36,579 nt of DNA from Deltaproteobacteria bacterium (GTDB lineage Bacteria > Myxococcota_A > UBA9160 > SZUA-336), in the NCBI GenBank assembly GCA_029261925.1, contig JAJDAJ010000060.1, positions 1-36,579 on the forward strand, written 5' to 3'. The notes under the pieces were generated by a model that saw only the letters and a program-made list of their open reading frames with translations, was not told the origin of the DNA and did no database searches. The position numbers and the translations under genes are program-made. Shown here piece after piece: positions 1 to 7,575 of this stretch (position 1 is the stretch's first letter; each line of letters starts with the position of its first letter).

Positions 1-777
1 TCCTCCGCGCAGTCGCGCCCCGAGCGCCGCGGCCGCGCGCGCGAGCGCCAGCGGCACGGGCAGGATCGTCACCTGCGCGCCGCTGTGCGCGGCGGCGCGC
101 GCGACCAGCTCGCGCACCGGCAGGCACTCTGGACCCACCAGCTCCAGCACGCGAGCGCGTGCGCGGGCGGGCTCGAGCGCGGCGGCGAGGAGTCCGTCGG
201 CGACGTCGCGTGCATCGACGGGCTGCTCGAGGTGCCGGCCGCCCCCGAGCAGCGGCAGCCAGCGCGAGCGCGCCTCTCGCGCCAGCGCGCGATCGCCGGC
301 CGAGTCGCAGCCCAGCACCAGCGGGCAGCGCACGATCGTCCAGTCCACGCCGGACGCCCGCACCAGGTCCTCGGCCTCTCCCTTGCTGCGCCAGAAGCGG
401 TTCGTCGAGTCGCTGCTCGCCCCGCACGCGCTCAGCAGGACCAGCTTCGACACGCCCGCGGCTCGGGCCGCCGCGGCCGCCACCCGCGCGGTCTCCACGT
501 TGGCGCTCCGGTAGGTCGAGCGCGGCGTCTCGATCAGCAGGCCGGTCAGGTGCACGAGGGCGACCGCCCCCTCGCAGGCCTTGTGCAGGCTCCCCGGGTC
601 GTCGTAGCGGACGTGCAGCACCTCACCGGCGGCTGCGGGGATCGGGGGCAGCTCGGCGGCCGCGCGCCCGGAGCGCACGGCCGCGGCGACGAAGGTGTCC
701 TGGCGCGCGAGCGCCCGCTGCACGACCACGCGCCCGATCGCGCTGTTGGCACCCGTGATGACGACGCGTGCGCGCAT
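1..777 (-). CDS. NAD(P)-binding atypical SDR / NmrA-like protein, C-terminus cut by window edge
   Basis: The reading frame is open from an ATG at 777 to the left edge (259 codons, no stop), so the C-terminus lies outside the window. The N-terminus reads MRARVVITGANSAIGRVVV, a Rossmann nucleotide-binding start of the TGAxxxIG type. Later come an LVHLTG strand, a KLVLLSACG strand and a WTIVRCPLVLG segment, as in atypical short-chain dehydrogenases of the NmrA/NDUFA9-like group. These bind NAD(P) and act as reductases, sugar-nucleotide enzymes or redox sensors. No classical YxxxK catalytic pair is visible, so the substrate cannot be named. A TATGGT hexamer lies 16 nt before the start. The family call is firm and the function open. 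Confidence 0.8.
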   Translation of the reverse strand, partial: MRARVVITGANSAIGRVVVQRALARQDTFVAAAVRSGRAAAELPPIPAAAGEVLHVRYDDPGSLHKACEGAVALVHLTGLLIETPRSTYRSANVETARVAAAAARAAGVSKLVLLSACGASSDSTNRFWRSKGEAEDLVRASGVDWTIVRCPLVLGCDSAGDRALAREARSRWLPLLGGGRHLEQPVDARDVADGLLAAALEPARARARVLELVGPECLPVRELVARAAAHSGAQVTILPVPLALARAAAALGARLRGG

Positions 778-860
778 GCGATGAGCGCAGCCTACCATAG
801 CCTCGCGACCTCCCCTGCCGGCGACTCCCCGCGAGAGGGGCCGCGCACGCCCATGCGCGC

Positions 861-866
861 TAGGTT
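861..866 (+). promoter_or_regulatory. -10-like hexamer 6 nt before the hydrolase start
   Basis: TAGGTT is followed by 6 nt and then the GTG at 873. There is no Shine-Dalgarno, which fits a leaderless mRNA. No convincing -35 element is visible. Confidence 0.35.
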
Positions 867-872
867 CCGCGC

Positions 873-2387
873 GTGCTGACGCGCATGGTCGTCTCGCTCG
901 CCGCGCTGGCCTGGTTCGCCGGCGCGCTGGGTGTCCACGTGACGGAGCGCGAGGTGCGCTCGCGTCCGGTGTGGATCGCACCGGGCCTCGCCGGCGTGCT
1001 CCACGCGCCGCCGGATCCCGGCGAGTCGCCGCTGCCCGTCGCGGTGGTCTGCCATGGCTTCGCGAGCAACGCCGGATCGACCAGCGCCCTGTCGCGGACG
1101 CTGGCGCGCGCCGGCCTGGTCGCGCTGGCGCTCGACATGCCGGGCCACGGTCGCAGCCGGCCCACGGCGCACGAACCGCGGCACGCGCTGGAGCTCGCGC
1201 TCGACTGGGTCCTCGAGCGCGATGAGCTCGACCCGGAGAGCGTGGTCCTGGTGGGCCACGGCGCCGGAGCCGTCGCCGCGCTCGAGCAGGGTCAGTGGGA
1301 TCCGGCGCGCGTGGCAGCACTGGTCCTGATCTCCGTGCCCACCGATCCGGGTCCGGGGGCCTATCCCCCGCCGTCCACGCAGATCGTCTGGGGCGATCGA
1401 GACGACCCGGACGCCCGCGCGGCGGGGCGCGCGCTCGGTGCGCGCCTGGCGGGGCTCCACGGGCTGGTCGGCGGTCAGGTCTACGGCGATCCCCAGCGCG
1501 GCGGGGTCCGCGTCGACGAGCTGCACGGTGCCGGCCGCTGGAGCGTGCTTGGCGACCCGAGGGTCGCCGCGCTGACGCTGGCGTGGATCGACGGCGCACT
1601 CGGTCGCCCGGGCTCCGCCGCGCCGCTCGGCGACGCGCGCCGGGGCTGGGCGCTGCTCAGCCTGGTCAGCGCGTTGATCCTGCTGTGGAGTCTCTGCGCC
1701 GGAGTCGGGGCCGTGGCGCCGGCAATCGATGCGCCCGTCGCCGCGAGCGGACGTCGGCTCGCGGCCCTCACGCTGGGGCTGATCGCGGCCGGCCTGCTGC
1801 TGGGGCTGGTCGCGGGTGCCGATCCGCACCGCGGCCCCCTGGCCAGCCTGCCGCTTCTCGGCGCACGCGCCGCCGTGACCTGGATGCTGCTCTTCGGTGT
1901 CGCCACGCTGGCGTCGCTGCGTCTGCTGCGGGCGCCCCTGGTACCGCGCGGCGGCACCACGGGCCGCGCCCTCGCGGCCGGCGCGCTGCTCGCGGTGTTC
2001 GCGTACGTCGCGCTCGGGCCCGCACTGCGACCGTGGATCGACCCCTATCCCGGGCCCGGACGCCTCGGCCCGCTGCTGGCGACCGCCCTGCTGGTCCTGC
2101 CCGCGCACGCGGCGCTCGAGCTCGGCCTTCGCGACGCCGCCCCCGCCCGGGCCTGGCTCGGCCCGCTGGCGCGGCTCGCGAGCCTGGCCGCCCTGCTGCT
2201 GCTGGTCGCCTCGGAGCGGGCGCCCGTGGACTTCGCGCCGCTGCGAGCGCTGCTGATCAGCGCGCCCCTCCTGGAGCTGATCGGCTGGCGCTGCGCCAGC
2301 CGCGGCGCCGACCCGGTGGCCGCCGTCACGGCGCAGTCCCTGCTGACCGCCTGGCCCCTGGCCGCCCTGTTCCCGCTGGATCCCTGA
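873..2387 (+). CDS. Alpha/beta-hydrolase-fold protein fused to a polytopic membrane domain; nucleophile Ser missing
   Basis: A 504-aa protein starting at GTG 873 (an ATG at 885 is the alternative). After a hydrophobic N-terminus, residues 55-245 look like an alpha/beta hydrolase: an oxyanion segment VVCHGFASNAGS at 59-70, DMPGHGRS at 88-95, and a nucleophile elbow at 126-133. That elbow reads LVGHGAGA, so the usual GxSxG serine is glycine (G130). Asp (WGDRDDPD, about 173-180) and His (ELHGAG, about 216-221) candidates remain. Residues about 258-504 form several hydrophobic segments typical of an integral membrane domain. Either the fold is a non-catalytic binding module or it uses another nucleophile. 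The gene is divergent from the SDR gene and convergent with the VOC gene. Fold confidence is good; the function is unknown. Confidence 0.75.
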   Translation: MLTRMVVSLAALAWFAGALGVHVTEREVRSRPVWIAPGLAGVLHAPPDPGESPLPVAVVCHGFASNAGSTSALSRTLARAGLVALALDMPGHGRSRPTAHEPRHALELALDWVLERDELDPESVVLVGHGAGAVAALEQGQWDPARVAALVLISVPTDPGPGAYPPPSTQIVWGDRDDPDARAAGRALGARLAGLHGLVGGQVYGDPQRGGVRVDELHGAGRWSVLGDPRVAALTLAWIDGALGRPGSAAPLGDARRGWALLSLVSALILLWSLCAGVGAVAPAIDAPVAASGRRLAALTLGLIAAGLLLGLVAGADPHRGPLASLPLLGARAAVTWMLLFGVATLASLRLLRAPLVPRGGTTGRALAAGALLAVFAYVALGPALRPWIDPYPGPGRLGPLLATALLVLPAHAALELGLRDAAPARAWLGPLARLASLAALLLLVASERAPVDFAPLRALLISAPLLELIGWRCASRGADPVAAVTAQSLLTAWPLAALFPLDP

Positions 2388-2451
2388 GCCCGGGGCGGTT
2401 TTGCGCCCTGATCCCGGCCCGAACCCGCTCGCGTGGTCCGGTCCCGGGCTC
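2386..2451. terminator. Possible bidirectional terminator between convergent genes
   Basis: A 9-bp inverted repeat (GAGCCCGGG at 2386-2394, CCCGGGCTC at 2443-2451) encloses a smaller hairpin at 2393-2408 with stem GGGCG/CGCCC and loop GTTTTG. It sits between the convergent hydrolase and VOC genes. There is no long T tract. Confidence 0.4.
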
Positions 2452-2463
2452 TCCAGCAGCCCG

Positions 2464-2901
2464 CTAGCTCCCCGCGATCTGGCGCGGATGGATCGGCTGG
2501 CCGAACGAGAACTCGCAGACGTTCCCGCTGGGATCGCGCAGCATGCAGAAGTAGCCGACGATGGCACCGCCGTCGGCCGGGCCGTAGCGCAGGCAGCCCG
2601 CCTGGCGCGCGAGCTCCGCGATCCGATCGACCTCCGCACGCGACGCCACGTCGAAGCCGAGATGATCGGTCGGCGCCGGGTCGGATGCGCGCTCGTGCGG
2701 CAGCGAGAGGATCACGATCACGAACTCTGGATCGTCGACGCTGTGCGAGAGCCAGGCGACGCGGATGCCCTCGTCGTTGCGCTCGTGCACGATGTGGAGC
2801 CCGGCGAAGCGCCGGTAGAAGTCCACGCTCTGGTCGAAGCGCTCGGTCCGCAGGGCGACGTGGGTCATGATCGCCGGTCGCGGTGCTCGCGCCTCAGTCA
2901 T
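2464..2901 (-). CDS. VOC (glyoxalase/bleomycin resistance) family protein
   Basis: A 145-aa protein with a vicinal-oxygen-chelate domain: MTHVALRTERFDQSVDFYRR near the start, then HLGFDV and a C-terminal strand MLRDPSGNVCEFSF. Candidate metal ligands are His in THVAL, His in DHLGF and Glu in CEFSF. I chose the ATG at 2901 because GGAGGA stands 7-8 nt upstream and its ATGACTGA overlaps the stop of the acyl reductase gene, indicating coupled translation. An internal ATG at 2868 would give 134 aa. It is the last gene of a four-gene operon with an aminotransferase and LuxE/LuxC-like proteins. It might act on an aldehyde or its adduct, but the substrate is not visible. Confidence 0.85.
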   Translation of the reverse strand: MTEARAPRPAIMTHVALRTERFDQSVDFYRRFAGLHIVHERNDEGIRVAWLSHSVDDPEFVIVILSLPHERASDPAPTDHLGFDVASRAEVDRIAELARQAGCLRYGPADGGAIVGYFCMLRDPSGNVCEFSFGQPIHPRQIAGS

Positions 2902-4060
2902 GCTCGTCCTCCACGTCGACCAGGCGCAGCAGCGAGCGCAGCGGCTCGACGCCGTCGTGGCGCCAGTCGAGTGGGGGGAGCTGCATGCGACCCAGCAGGC
3001 AGAGACGTGAGCCACCCCCCGCCTCCAGGCCCTCGAGCAGACCTGGTGCGCGCCCCCCCAGGCCGGCGTGGCCGATCGTCGACAGGTGCGGGTGCAGGCG
3101 CGCGCAGAACTCGACCAGCTCGCGCACACTGCCCACCGGAACGACCGGTACGAAGCGCAGGCCACCGGGCGCAGGGCGCTCCGGGCCGGGGTCGAGGACC
3201 ACGGTCCAGTCGTTCGCGTCGCCCGAGGCGTGCAGCTCGACGCCCTCTCGCACCGCGGCCGCGCCGCGTCGATCGCGCAGCGCCGCGTGCTCCCCGGCGG
3301 TCATGGGACCGCAGGGCAGGCGGCTCGCCAGCCGGTCGAGCGCCTCCGCCAGCTTCTCGGCGATGTGTGCCGCGCGCCGCCCGGGCGTCTCGACCGCCAG
3401 GACCCAGGCCGGCGAGAGGCAGCCGCGGCCGTCCCAGAGGCAGATGTCCTGCGCCAGCGCCTCGACCGCGCCGGGCACGTCGATCTGCGTGCCGATCACG
3501 GCCAGCGAGAGCTTGTGCGGGTGCGCGGCGAAGGGGATTCCCGGCGGTACCCGCTCGCGCACCACGCGCACGCTCTCGTCGCTACCCGCGGCGACCACCG
3601 CGTCGACCTGCTCGAGCACCTCGGGTCCGGCGTCGAGGCTGATGCACGCGCCCACGTCGGGATCGACGCTGCGCAGCGACTCGAGGAAGAGGGCGGGGCC
3701 GGCGCCGTCGGCCGAGGCGGGGTGCGCCGCCACCGCGGAGCCGGCCAGCAGCGGCAGGGCCAGCGCGGCGAAGCTCGCGGTGGGGATGCTGCCGGCGAGC
3801 CAGACGGCGGTGACGCCGGGCGCCACGTGATCGCCGCGCAGCTCGCGGCCCCGCAGCTCGCGCATCACCTCGAGGGTCCAGTGCTCCAGGCCGAGGCGCA
3901 CGCCGGCATCGACGACCCGCGGCGAGAATCCGCCGTGCAGGCGCGCCAGGCGCTCGCGCCAGGGCGAGGTCGGCTCGCGCCAGAGCTCGAAGGTTCGCGC
4001 GAGCGCCTCGGCCGCCCGGGCCCCGTCGATGTACTCCGCCGCGGCGCGCAGGCGCTTCAC
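2894..4060 (-). CDS. LuxC-like acyl-CoA (acyl-protein) reductase
   Basis: A 388-aa protein of the LuxC acyl-CoA reductase family, which reduces an enzyme-bound acyl thioester to an aldehyde with NADPH. An aldehyde-dehydrogenase-like core is visible: GVTAVWLAGSIPTA at 82-95 (nucleotide-binding region), HKLSLAVIG at 182-190, and ICLWDGRGCLSPAWVLA at 206-222, where Cys214 is the likely acyl-accepting nucleophile. The C-terminal LDWRHDG at 364-370 also matches the family. The GTG start at 4060 overlaps the upstream stop as GTGA, so it is translationally coupled to the LuxE-like gene. It lacks LuxAB neighbours, so light production is not implied. Its aldehyde product is probably used by the aminotransferase encoded in the same operon. 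Confidence 0.85.
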   Translation of the reverse strand: MKRLRAAAEYIDGARAAEALARTFELWREPTSPWRERLARLHGGFSPRVVDAGVRLGLEHWTLEVMRELRGRELRGDHVAPGVTAVWLAGSIPTASFAALALPLLAGSAVAAHPASADGAGPALFLESLRSVDPDVGACISLDAGPEVLEQVDAVVAAGSDESVRVVRERVPPGIPFAAHPHKLSLAVIGTQIDVPGAVEALAQDICLWDGRGCLSPAWVLAVETPGRRAAHIAEKLAEALDRLASRLPCGPMTAGEHAALRDRRGAAAVREGVELHASGDANDWTVVLDPGPERPAPGGLRFVPVVPVGSVRELVEFCARLHPHLSTIGHAGLGGRAPGLLEGLEAGGGSRLCLLGRMQLPPLDWRHDGVEPLRSLLRLVDVEDEHD

Positions 4061-5136
4061 GCGGCACCCCCGAGCAGCGCGTCGGCGGCGAGCGAGCAGC
4101 CGCGCGCCTCGGCGCCCGGCAGCCGGCCCAGGACCTCGAAGCCCCCGTCGACCGCGCGTCCCGCGTCGGAGGTCTGCACCGCGAGCACCGAGCCGGTGTT
4201 GGCCAGGTCCAGGTGGACCAGCATGCCGACCTCGCCGGAAGCGGCCTCGCGCAGCGTGGCGGGATCGACCACGCGGGTGCGCACCCACGGGGGGACGCGC
4301 TTGACCTCGCTCGCCCGCCCCCGGCGCAGGCTGTCCTCGTAGAACTGGCTGCCGAGCTCGCACATCCCGTACTGGTTGACGATGCGCTCGCGCGCGACCC
4401 CGAGCGCCGACTCGATGCCCGCGTGCAGGGCGTCGCGCGTCAGCTCGCGCGAGCGGCCCTTGAAGCCCCCGGTCTCCATGACGCGGGTTCCCGCTGGAAG
4501 TCGCAGCTGCTCGCCCGCCGCCCCGAGCGCGTCGATCAGGTGCACGAACGCGAACGCCGTGCCCACGACCGCGGCCGGACCTTCGAGGCCTCGCAGCTGC
4601 TCGATCGCGGCGGCGGGATCCCAGCCGTCGCGCGTCACGCAGAACACGGGCTCGCCGCGGCCGAGGTGTCGCGCCGCCACGTCGTACATGTACGAGAGCG
4701 ACGAGTCGGGCGCCTGGCTCGCCGGCGGTGCCAGCACCACGAAGGGCAGCGGCCTTGCCTCGGGCACGATGTGGGCGCCGAACGTCGCCAGCAGCGAGGC
4801 GGTGTAGAGCTCGAGCGTGTCGAGGTGCAGCTCGCCGCGCTTTCCGGCCGTGCTGCCGCTGGTGCGGAAGACGCGCACGGTGGCGGACTCCGGGAAGGCG
4901 GCGAGGCGCGCCTCCTTGAATGCGCCCGTCGGTGCGGCGGGAATCTCGGTCCAGTGCCCGACGCTGTCCGGCGAGCGACCCGAGGCCGCACACAGCCGGC
5001 GGTAGGCCTCGCAGTGCTCGTGCTGCCAGGCGAAGAGCTCGAGCGCCAGGGCGTCGAGCTCCGCCTCGTCGAGGGGCGCGTCGACGCCGCGTCCGATCAC
5101 CGCGAGCACGCGCCGGTCCAGCGCATCGCGGCTCAT
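4057..5136 (-). CDS. LuxE-like acyl-protein synthetase
   Basis: A 359-aa acyl-activating protein of the LuxE family. LuxE adenylates a fatty acid with ATP and hands the acyl group to the reductase. Visible motifs are RTSGSTAGKRGE at 91-102 (Ser/Thr/Gly-rich phosphate-binding loop), METGGFKGRSRE at 220-231 and NQYGMCELGSQFY at 254-266, the counterpart of the YGMTE motif of adenylating enzymes. The length is normal for the family. The start ATG at 5136 overlaps the aminotransferase stop as ATGA, and its own stop overlaps the LuxC-like start as GTGA. Together with the LuxC-like protein it forms a carboxylic acid reductase. Chain length or identity of the acid cannot be read from the sequence. 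Confidence 0.85.
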   Translation of the reverse strand: MSRDALDRRVLAVIGRGVDAPLDEAELDALALELFAWQHEHCEAYRRLCAASGRSPDSVGHWTEIPAAPTGAFKEARLAAFPESATVRVFRTSGSTAGKRGELHLDTLELYTASLLATFGAHIVPEARPLPFVVLAPPASQAPDSSLSYMYDVAARHLGRGEPVFCVTRDGWDPAAAIEQLRGLEGPAAVVGTAFAFVHLIDALGAAGEQLRLPAGTRVMETGGFKGRSRELTRDALHAGIESALGVARERIVNQYGMCELGSQFYEDSLRRGRASEVKRVPPWVRTRVVDPATLREAASGEVGMLVHLDLANTGSVLAVQTSDAGRAVDGGFEVLGRLPGAEARGCSLAADALLGGAA

Positions 5137-6389
5137 CTCAGCGCCTTGCCGAGCGCGATCACGGCCGCGTCGAGCAGGTCGCGCTCGATGTCGAGCGCCG
5201 GGGAGAGCGCGATCACGTCGCCGCGCGGGCCCTCGCAGAGCGTGATCCAGCCCTCGCGCAGCAGCCGCGCGACGGTCCGGCGCGCGCGCGCCGGGTCGTC
5301 GAGCTCGATGCCGATCAGCAGCCCCTCGCCGCGGATCTCGCGCACCCCGGCGATCGAGCCCAGCTCTCGCCTCAGGAGCTCGAGGCAGCGGCTCCCCTCG
5401 CGGCGGGCGCGGGCCGGCAGCTCGCGCGCGCGCAGTGCCTGCAGCGTGGCGAGTCCGGCGGCGCAGGTGACCGGGTTCCCGAGGTGCGTGCTCGTGTGCA
5501 GCGCCTCTCCACGCGAGGCGGGCCAGGCCGACATCACCTCCGGGCGTCCGGCGCAGGCCGACAGCGGCAGGCCGCCCCCGAGGGCCTTGCCCAGGGCGAC
5601 GACGTCGGGGACCACGTCCTCGCGCTCGCACGCCAGCCAGTGCCCGGTCCTGCCCAGTCCGGTGTAGACCTCGTCGGCGATCAGCAGCGCGCCCGAGGCG
5701 TCGCAGATCTCGCGCAGCTCGCGCAGGAATCCCGCGGGCGGGAAGCGCAGCCCGCCGCGGCCCTGGATCGGCTCGACCAGCACGGCGCCCGCTCCGGTCT
5801 CGCGCAGCGCGTCGCGCGCGGCTCCGGCATCGCCGTACGGGACGAAGCGGGTGCGCTCCGGCAGGCGCTCCGCGAACGGGGAGCGGAATTCCTCGCGATG
5901 CGTGACGTCGAGCGCGCCGAGCCCCAGGCCGTGGTAGGCGCCCTCGAACGCCACCACGCCGGGCCGTCCCGTGGCCAGCACCGCCGTCTTGAGGGCGGAC
6001 TCGACTGCATCCGAGCCCGAGTGGGAGAGGATCACACTGCCGAGGTCGCCGGGCAGCAGCTCCGTCAGGCACTCGAGCAGCTCGAGCTTGACGCGCGCGG
6101 GGTAGACGTCGCCCATGGCGTGCTGCAGCTCGCGCGCCTGGCGCGCAACTGCGCCCGCGATCTCCTCGTCCGCGTAGCCGATCACGGCCGCGCCGAAGCC
6201 CGCGATCAGGTCGACGTAGCGATTGCCGTCGACGTCCCAGACGTTCGGACCGGCGCCGCGCTCCCAGAACAGCGGCGGCTCGACCAGGCAGGTGACCTCC
6301 GCACACTCGACGCGGGCGAGTCGCGCCGCGAGTCTCCGCGACCCGGGGCCGGGGACCTCGCCGCGGATCTGGGGTTGCTGCTGCTCCAC
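5133..6389 (-). CDS. Class III PLP-dependent aminotransferase
   Basis: A 418-aa fold-type I, class III transaminase. Motifs in order: GSDAVESALK at 125-134 (cofactor phosphate region), EGAYHG at 149-154, LIADEVYTGLGRTG at 236-249 (Asp239 pairs with the pyridine nitrogen), and VVALGKALGGGLPL at 263-276, where Lys268 forms the Schiff base. Class III enzymes often use omega-amines or aldehydes. I chose GTG 6389 because PGPGSRRLAARLARVE then lies at the usual N-terminal position and because TATCTT stands 6 nt upstream, a leaderless arrangement. An ATG at 6458 would overlap the divergent exosortase start. It is the first gene of the operon with LuxE-, LuxC- and VOC-like genes, suggesting that it aminates the aldehyde they make. 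Confidence 0.88.
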   Translation of the reverse strand: MEQQQPQIRGEVPGPGSRRLAARLARVECAEVTCLVEPPLFWERGAGPNVWDVDGNRYVDLIAGFGAAVIGYADEEIAGAVARQARELQHAMGDVYPARVKLELLECLTELLPGDLGSVILSHSGSDAVESALKTAVLATGRPGVVAFEGAYHGLGLGALDVTHREEFRSPFAERLPERTRFVPYGDAGAARDALRETGAGAVLVEPIQGRGGLRFPPAGFLRELREICDASGALLIADEVYTGLGRTGHWLACEREDVVPDVVALGKALGGGLPLSACAGRPEVMSAWPASRGEALHTSTHLGNPVTCAAGLATLQALRARELPARARREGSRCLELLRRELGSIAGVREIRGEGLLIGIELDDPARARRTVARLLREGWITLCEGPRGDVIALSPALDIERDLLDAAVIALGKALR

Positions 6390-6395
6390 GCGGGC

Positions 6396-6401
6396 AAGAT
6401 A
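6396..6401 (-). promoter_or_regulatory. -10-like hexamer for the aminotransferase operon
   Basis: TATCTT on the minus strand lies 6 nt before the GTG at 6389, with no Shine-Dalgarno. It is part of the 67-bp divergent region shared with the exosortase gene. Confidence 0.4.
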
Positions 6402-6442
6402 GCCCGCATCGCGCCGCCGCGGGCCGGAGGCGCTGGCCCGGC

Positions 6443-6448
6443 TACACT
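6443..6448 (+). promoter_or_regulatory. -10-like hexamer for the exosortase gene
   Basis: TACACT lies 8 nt before the ATG at 6457 and there is no Shine-Dalgarno. It faces away from the aminotransferase promoter. Confidence 0.4.
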
Positions 6449-6456
6449 CGCCCGTC

Positions 6457-6999
6457 ATGGCTTCCGAAGCGCCGCCCCCGGCGTCCCCGTGGCGCGACCG
6501 GTCGCTGCTGCTGCGCGCGTTGCTCTACCTGGTGGTGGCGTTCGCGCTGTCGAACCTGCTGCTATGGGAGCCGGTGGACGCCGGTCCCGTCGCGCTGCTG
6601 CGCGAGGGCATCGCCGACGCGGCCGCCGCAGTGCTGACCCTGCTCGGGACGGCGTCGACGGCGAGTGGCGATCGCGTGCTGATGCCGCACGGTGCGGTGC
6701 GCATCGTCAACGCTTGCACGGGGCTCGACGCGAGCGTGCTCCTGGCGGCGGCGGTGCTGGCATTTCCCGCGCGCTGGTCGGCGCGACTGATCGGCGTGGC
6801 GCTGGCGTTCGGCGTGCTGCTGCCCCTGAACTTCGTCCGCGTGCTGACCCTGGCGTACTCGGTCGACGCGCATCCGGAGATCTTCGAGACCACGCACCTC
6901 TACGTCTGGCCCACCGTGGTGATCATCGCCTGCCTGGGCGTGCTGCTGCTCTGGATCGAGCACGTGGCCCTGCCGCGGCCCGGTGGCAGCGCGCCGTGA
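6457..6999 (+). CDS. xrtH: Exosortase H-like membrane transpeptidase
   Basis: A 180-aa polytopic membrane protein of the exosortase/archaeosortase family. These enzymes cut C-terminal sorting signals (PEP-CTERM, IPTL-CTERM and similar) and probably anchor or release exported proteins. The three catalytic residues are visible: Cys87 in NACTGLDA, Arg128 in PLNFVRVLTLAY and His147 in FETTHLYVW. The short length and the LAFPARWSARLIG, HP.(I/W)FE and HLYVW patterns match exosortase H best. The next gene overlaps by GTGA and encodes the typical partner membrane protein. No protein with a recognisable CTERM signal is present in this window, so its substrates lie elsewhere. Confidence 0.85.
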   Translation: MASEAPPPASPWRDRSLLLRALLYLVVAFALSNLLLWEPVDAGPVALLREGIADAAAAVLTLLGTASTASGDRVLMPHGAVRIVNACTGLDASVLLAAAVLAFPARWSARLIGVALAFGVLLPLNFVRVLTLAYSVDAHPEIFETTHLYVWPTVVIIACLGVLLLWIEHVALPRPGGSAP

Positions 7000-7568
7000 G
7001 CACGATCGGCCGCTTCCTGCTCCAGTTCGCCGTGCTGTACGCGGGGCTGACGTGGCTGGCGACGCGCGTGCCACTGTACGAGTTCATCGAGCGCGGCATC
7101 GCGGTACCCGTCGACGCGGCGCTCGCGCTCGCCGCCGGCCCGGGGGAGCGGCGCAGCCTCGGCATCGAGGACGGTGGCGGCGGGCCCGCGTACCGCTACG
7201 AGGTGGAGACGGGAGGGCAGCGCCGCAGCCTGGGCGGGCCGATCCGCCTGCACGGCTTCGTGCCCGTGCTCTTCATCGTCCTCGTCGTCTCCACGCCGCA
7301 CCTGCGCTGGAGGCGCCGGCTCGGTGCGCTGCTCGTCGGTGGCGCGGCCACCGGGCTGCTCGCGGCCGGCATGCTGATGAACCACCTGCAGCACGTGGAG
7401 CGTCGCGCGCTGCCGGCCTCGCCGGGGCCGTTTCCCGCGGCCATCCGGTGGATGGACGGGATGCAGCGCACGGCGGCGGGGGGGCTGGTGCCCGTCGTGC
7501 TCTGGGCCTTCTTCGCGGCCGGTCCGCTGCGCTCCGCGGCGACGCCCGCGCGGGCTCGCACCTCGTAG
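6996..7568 (+). CDS. Exosortase H-associated membrane protein
   Basis: A 190-aa protein with an N-terminal membrane segment (FLLQFAVLYAGLTWLA), a predicted extracytoplasmic stretch at about 45-85, and two to three further hydrophobic segments (FVPVLFIVLVVST, LLVGGAATGLLAAGML, LVPVVLWAFFAAG). The GTG start overlaps the exosortase stop, so the pair is co-translated. Position, size and topology match the membrane protein that usually follows exosortase H; its molecular role is not established. The 3' end is only 7 bp from the convergent glycosylase gene. Confidence 0.7.
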   Translation: MSTIGRFLLQFAVLYAGLTWLATRVPLYEFIERGIAVPVDAALALAAGPGERRSLGIEDGGGGPAYRYEVETGGQRRSLGGPIRLHGFVPVLFIVLVVSTPHLRWRRRLGALLVGGAATGLLAAGMLMNHLQHVERRALPASPGPFPAAIRWMDGMQRTAAGGLVPVVLWAFFAAGPLRSAATPARARTS

Positions 7569-7575
7569 CGGCGCG

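Noticed and set aside
2894..6389. A bioluminescence (lux) operon
   Set aside because: LuxC- and LuxE-like genes are present but no luciferase subunits, and a transaminase leads the operon.
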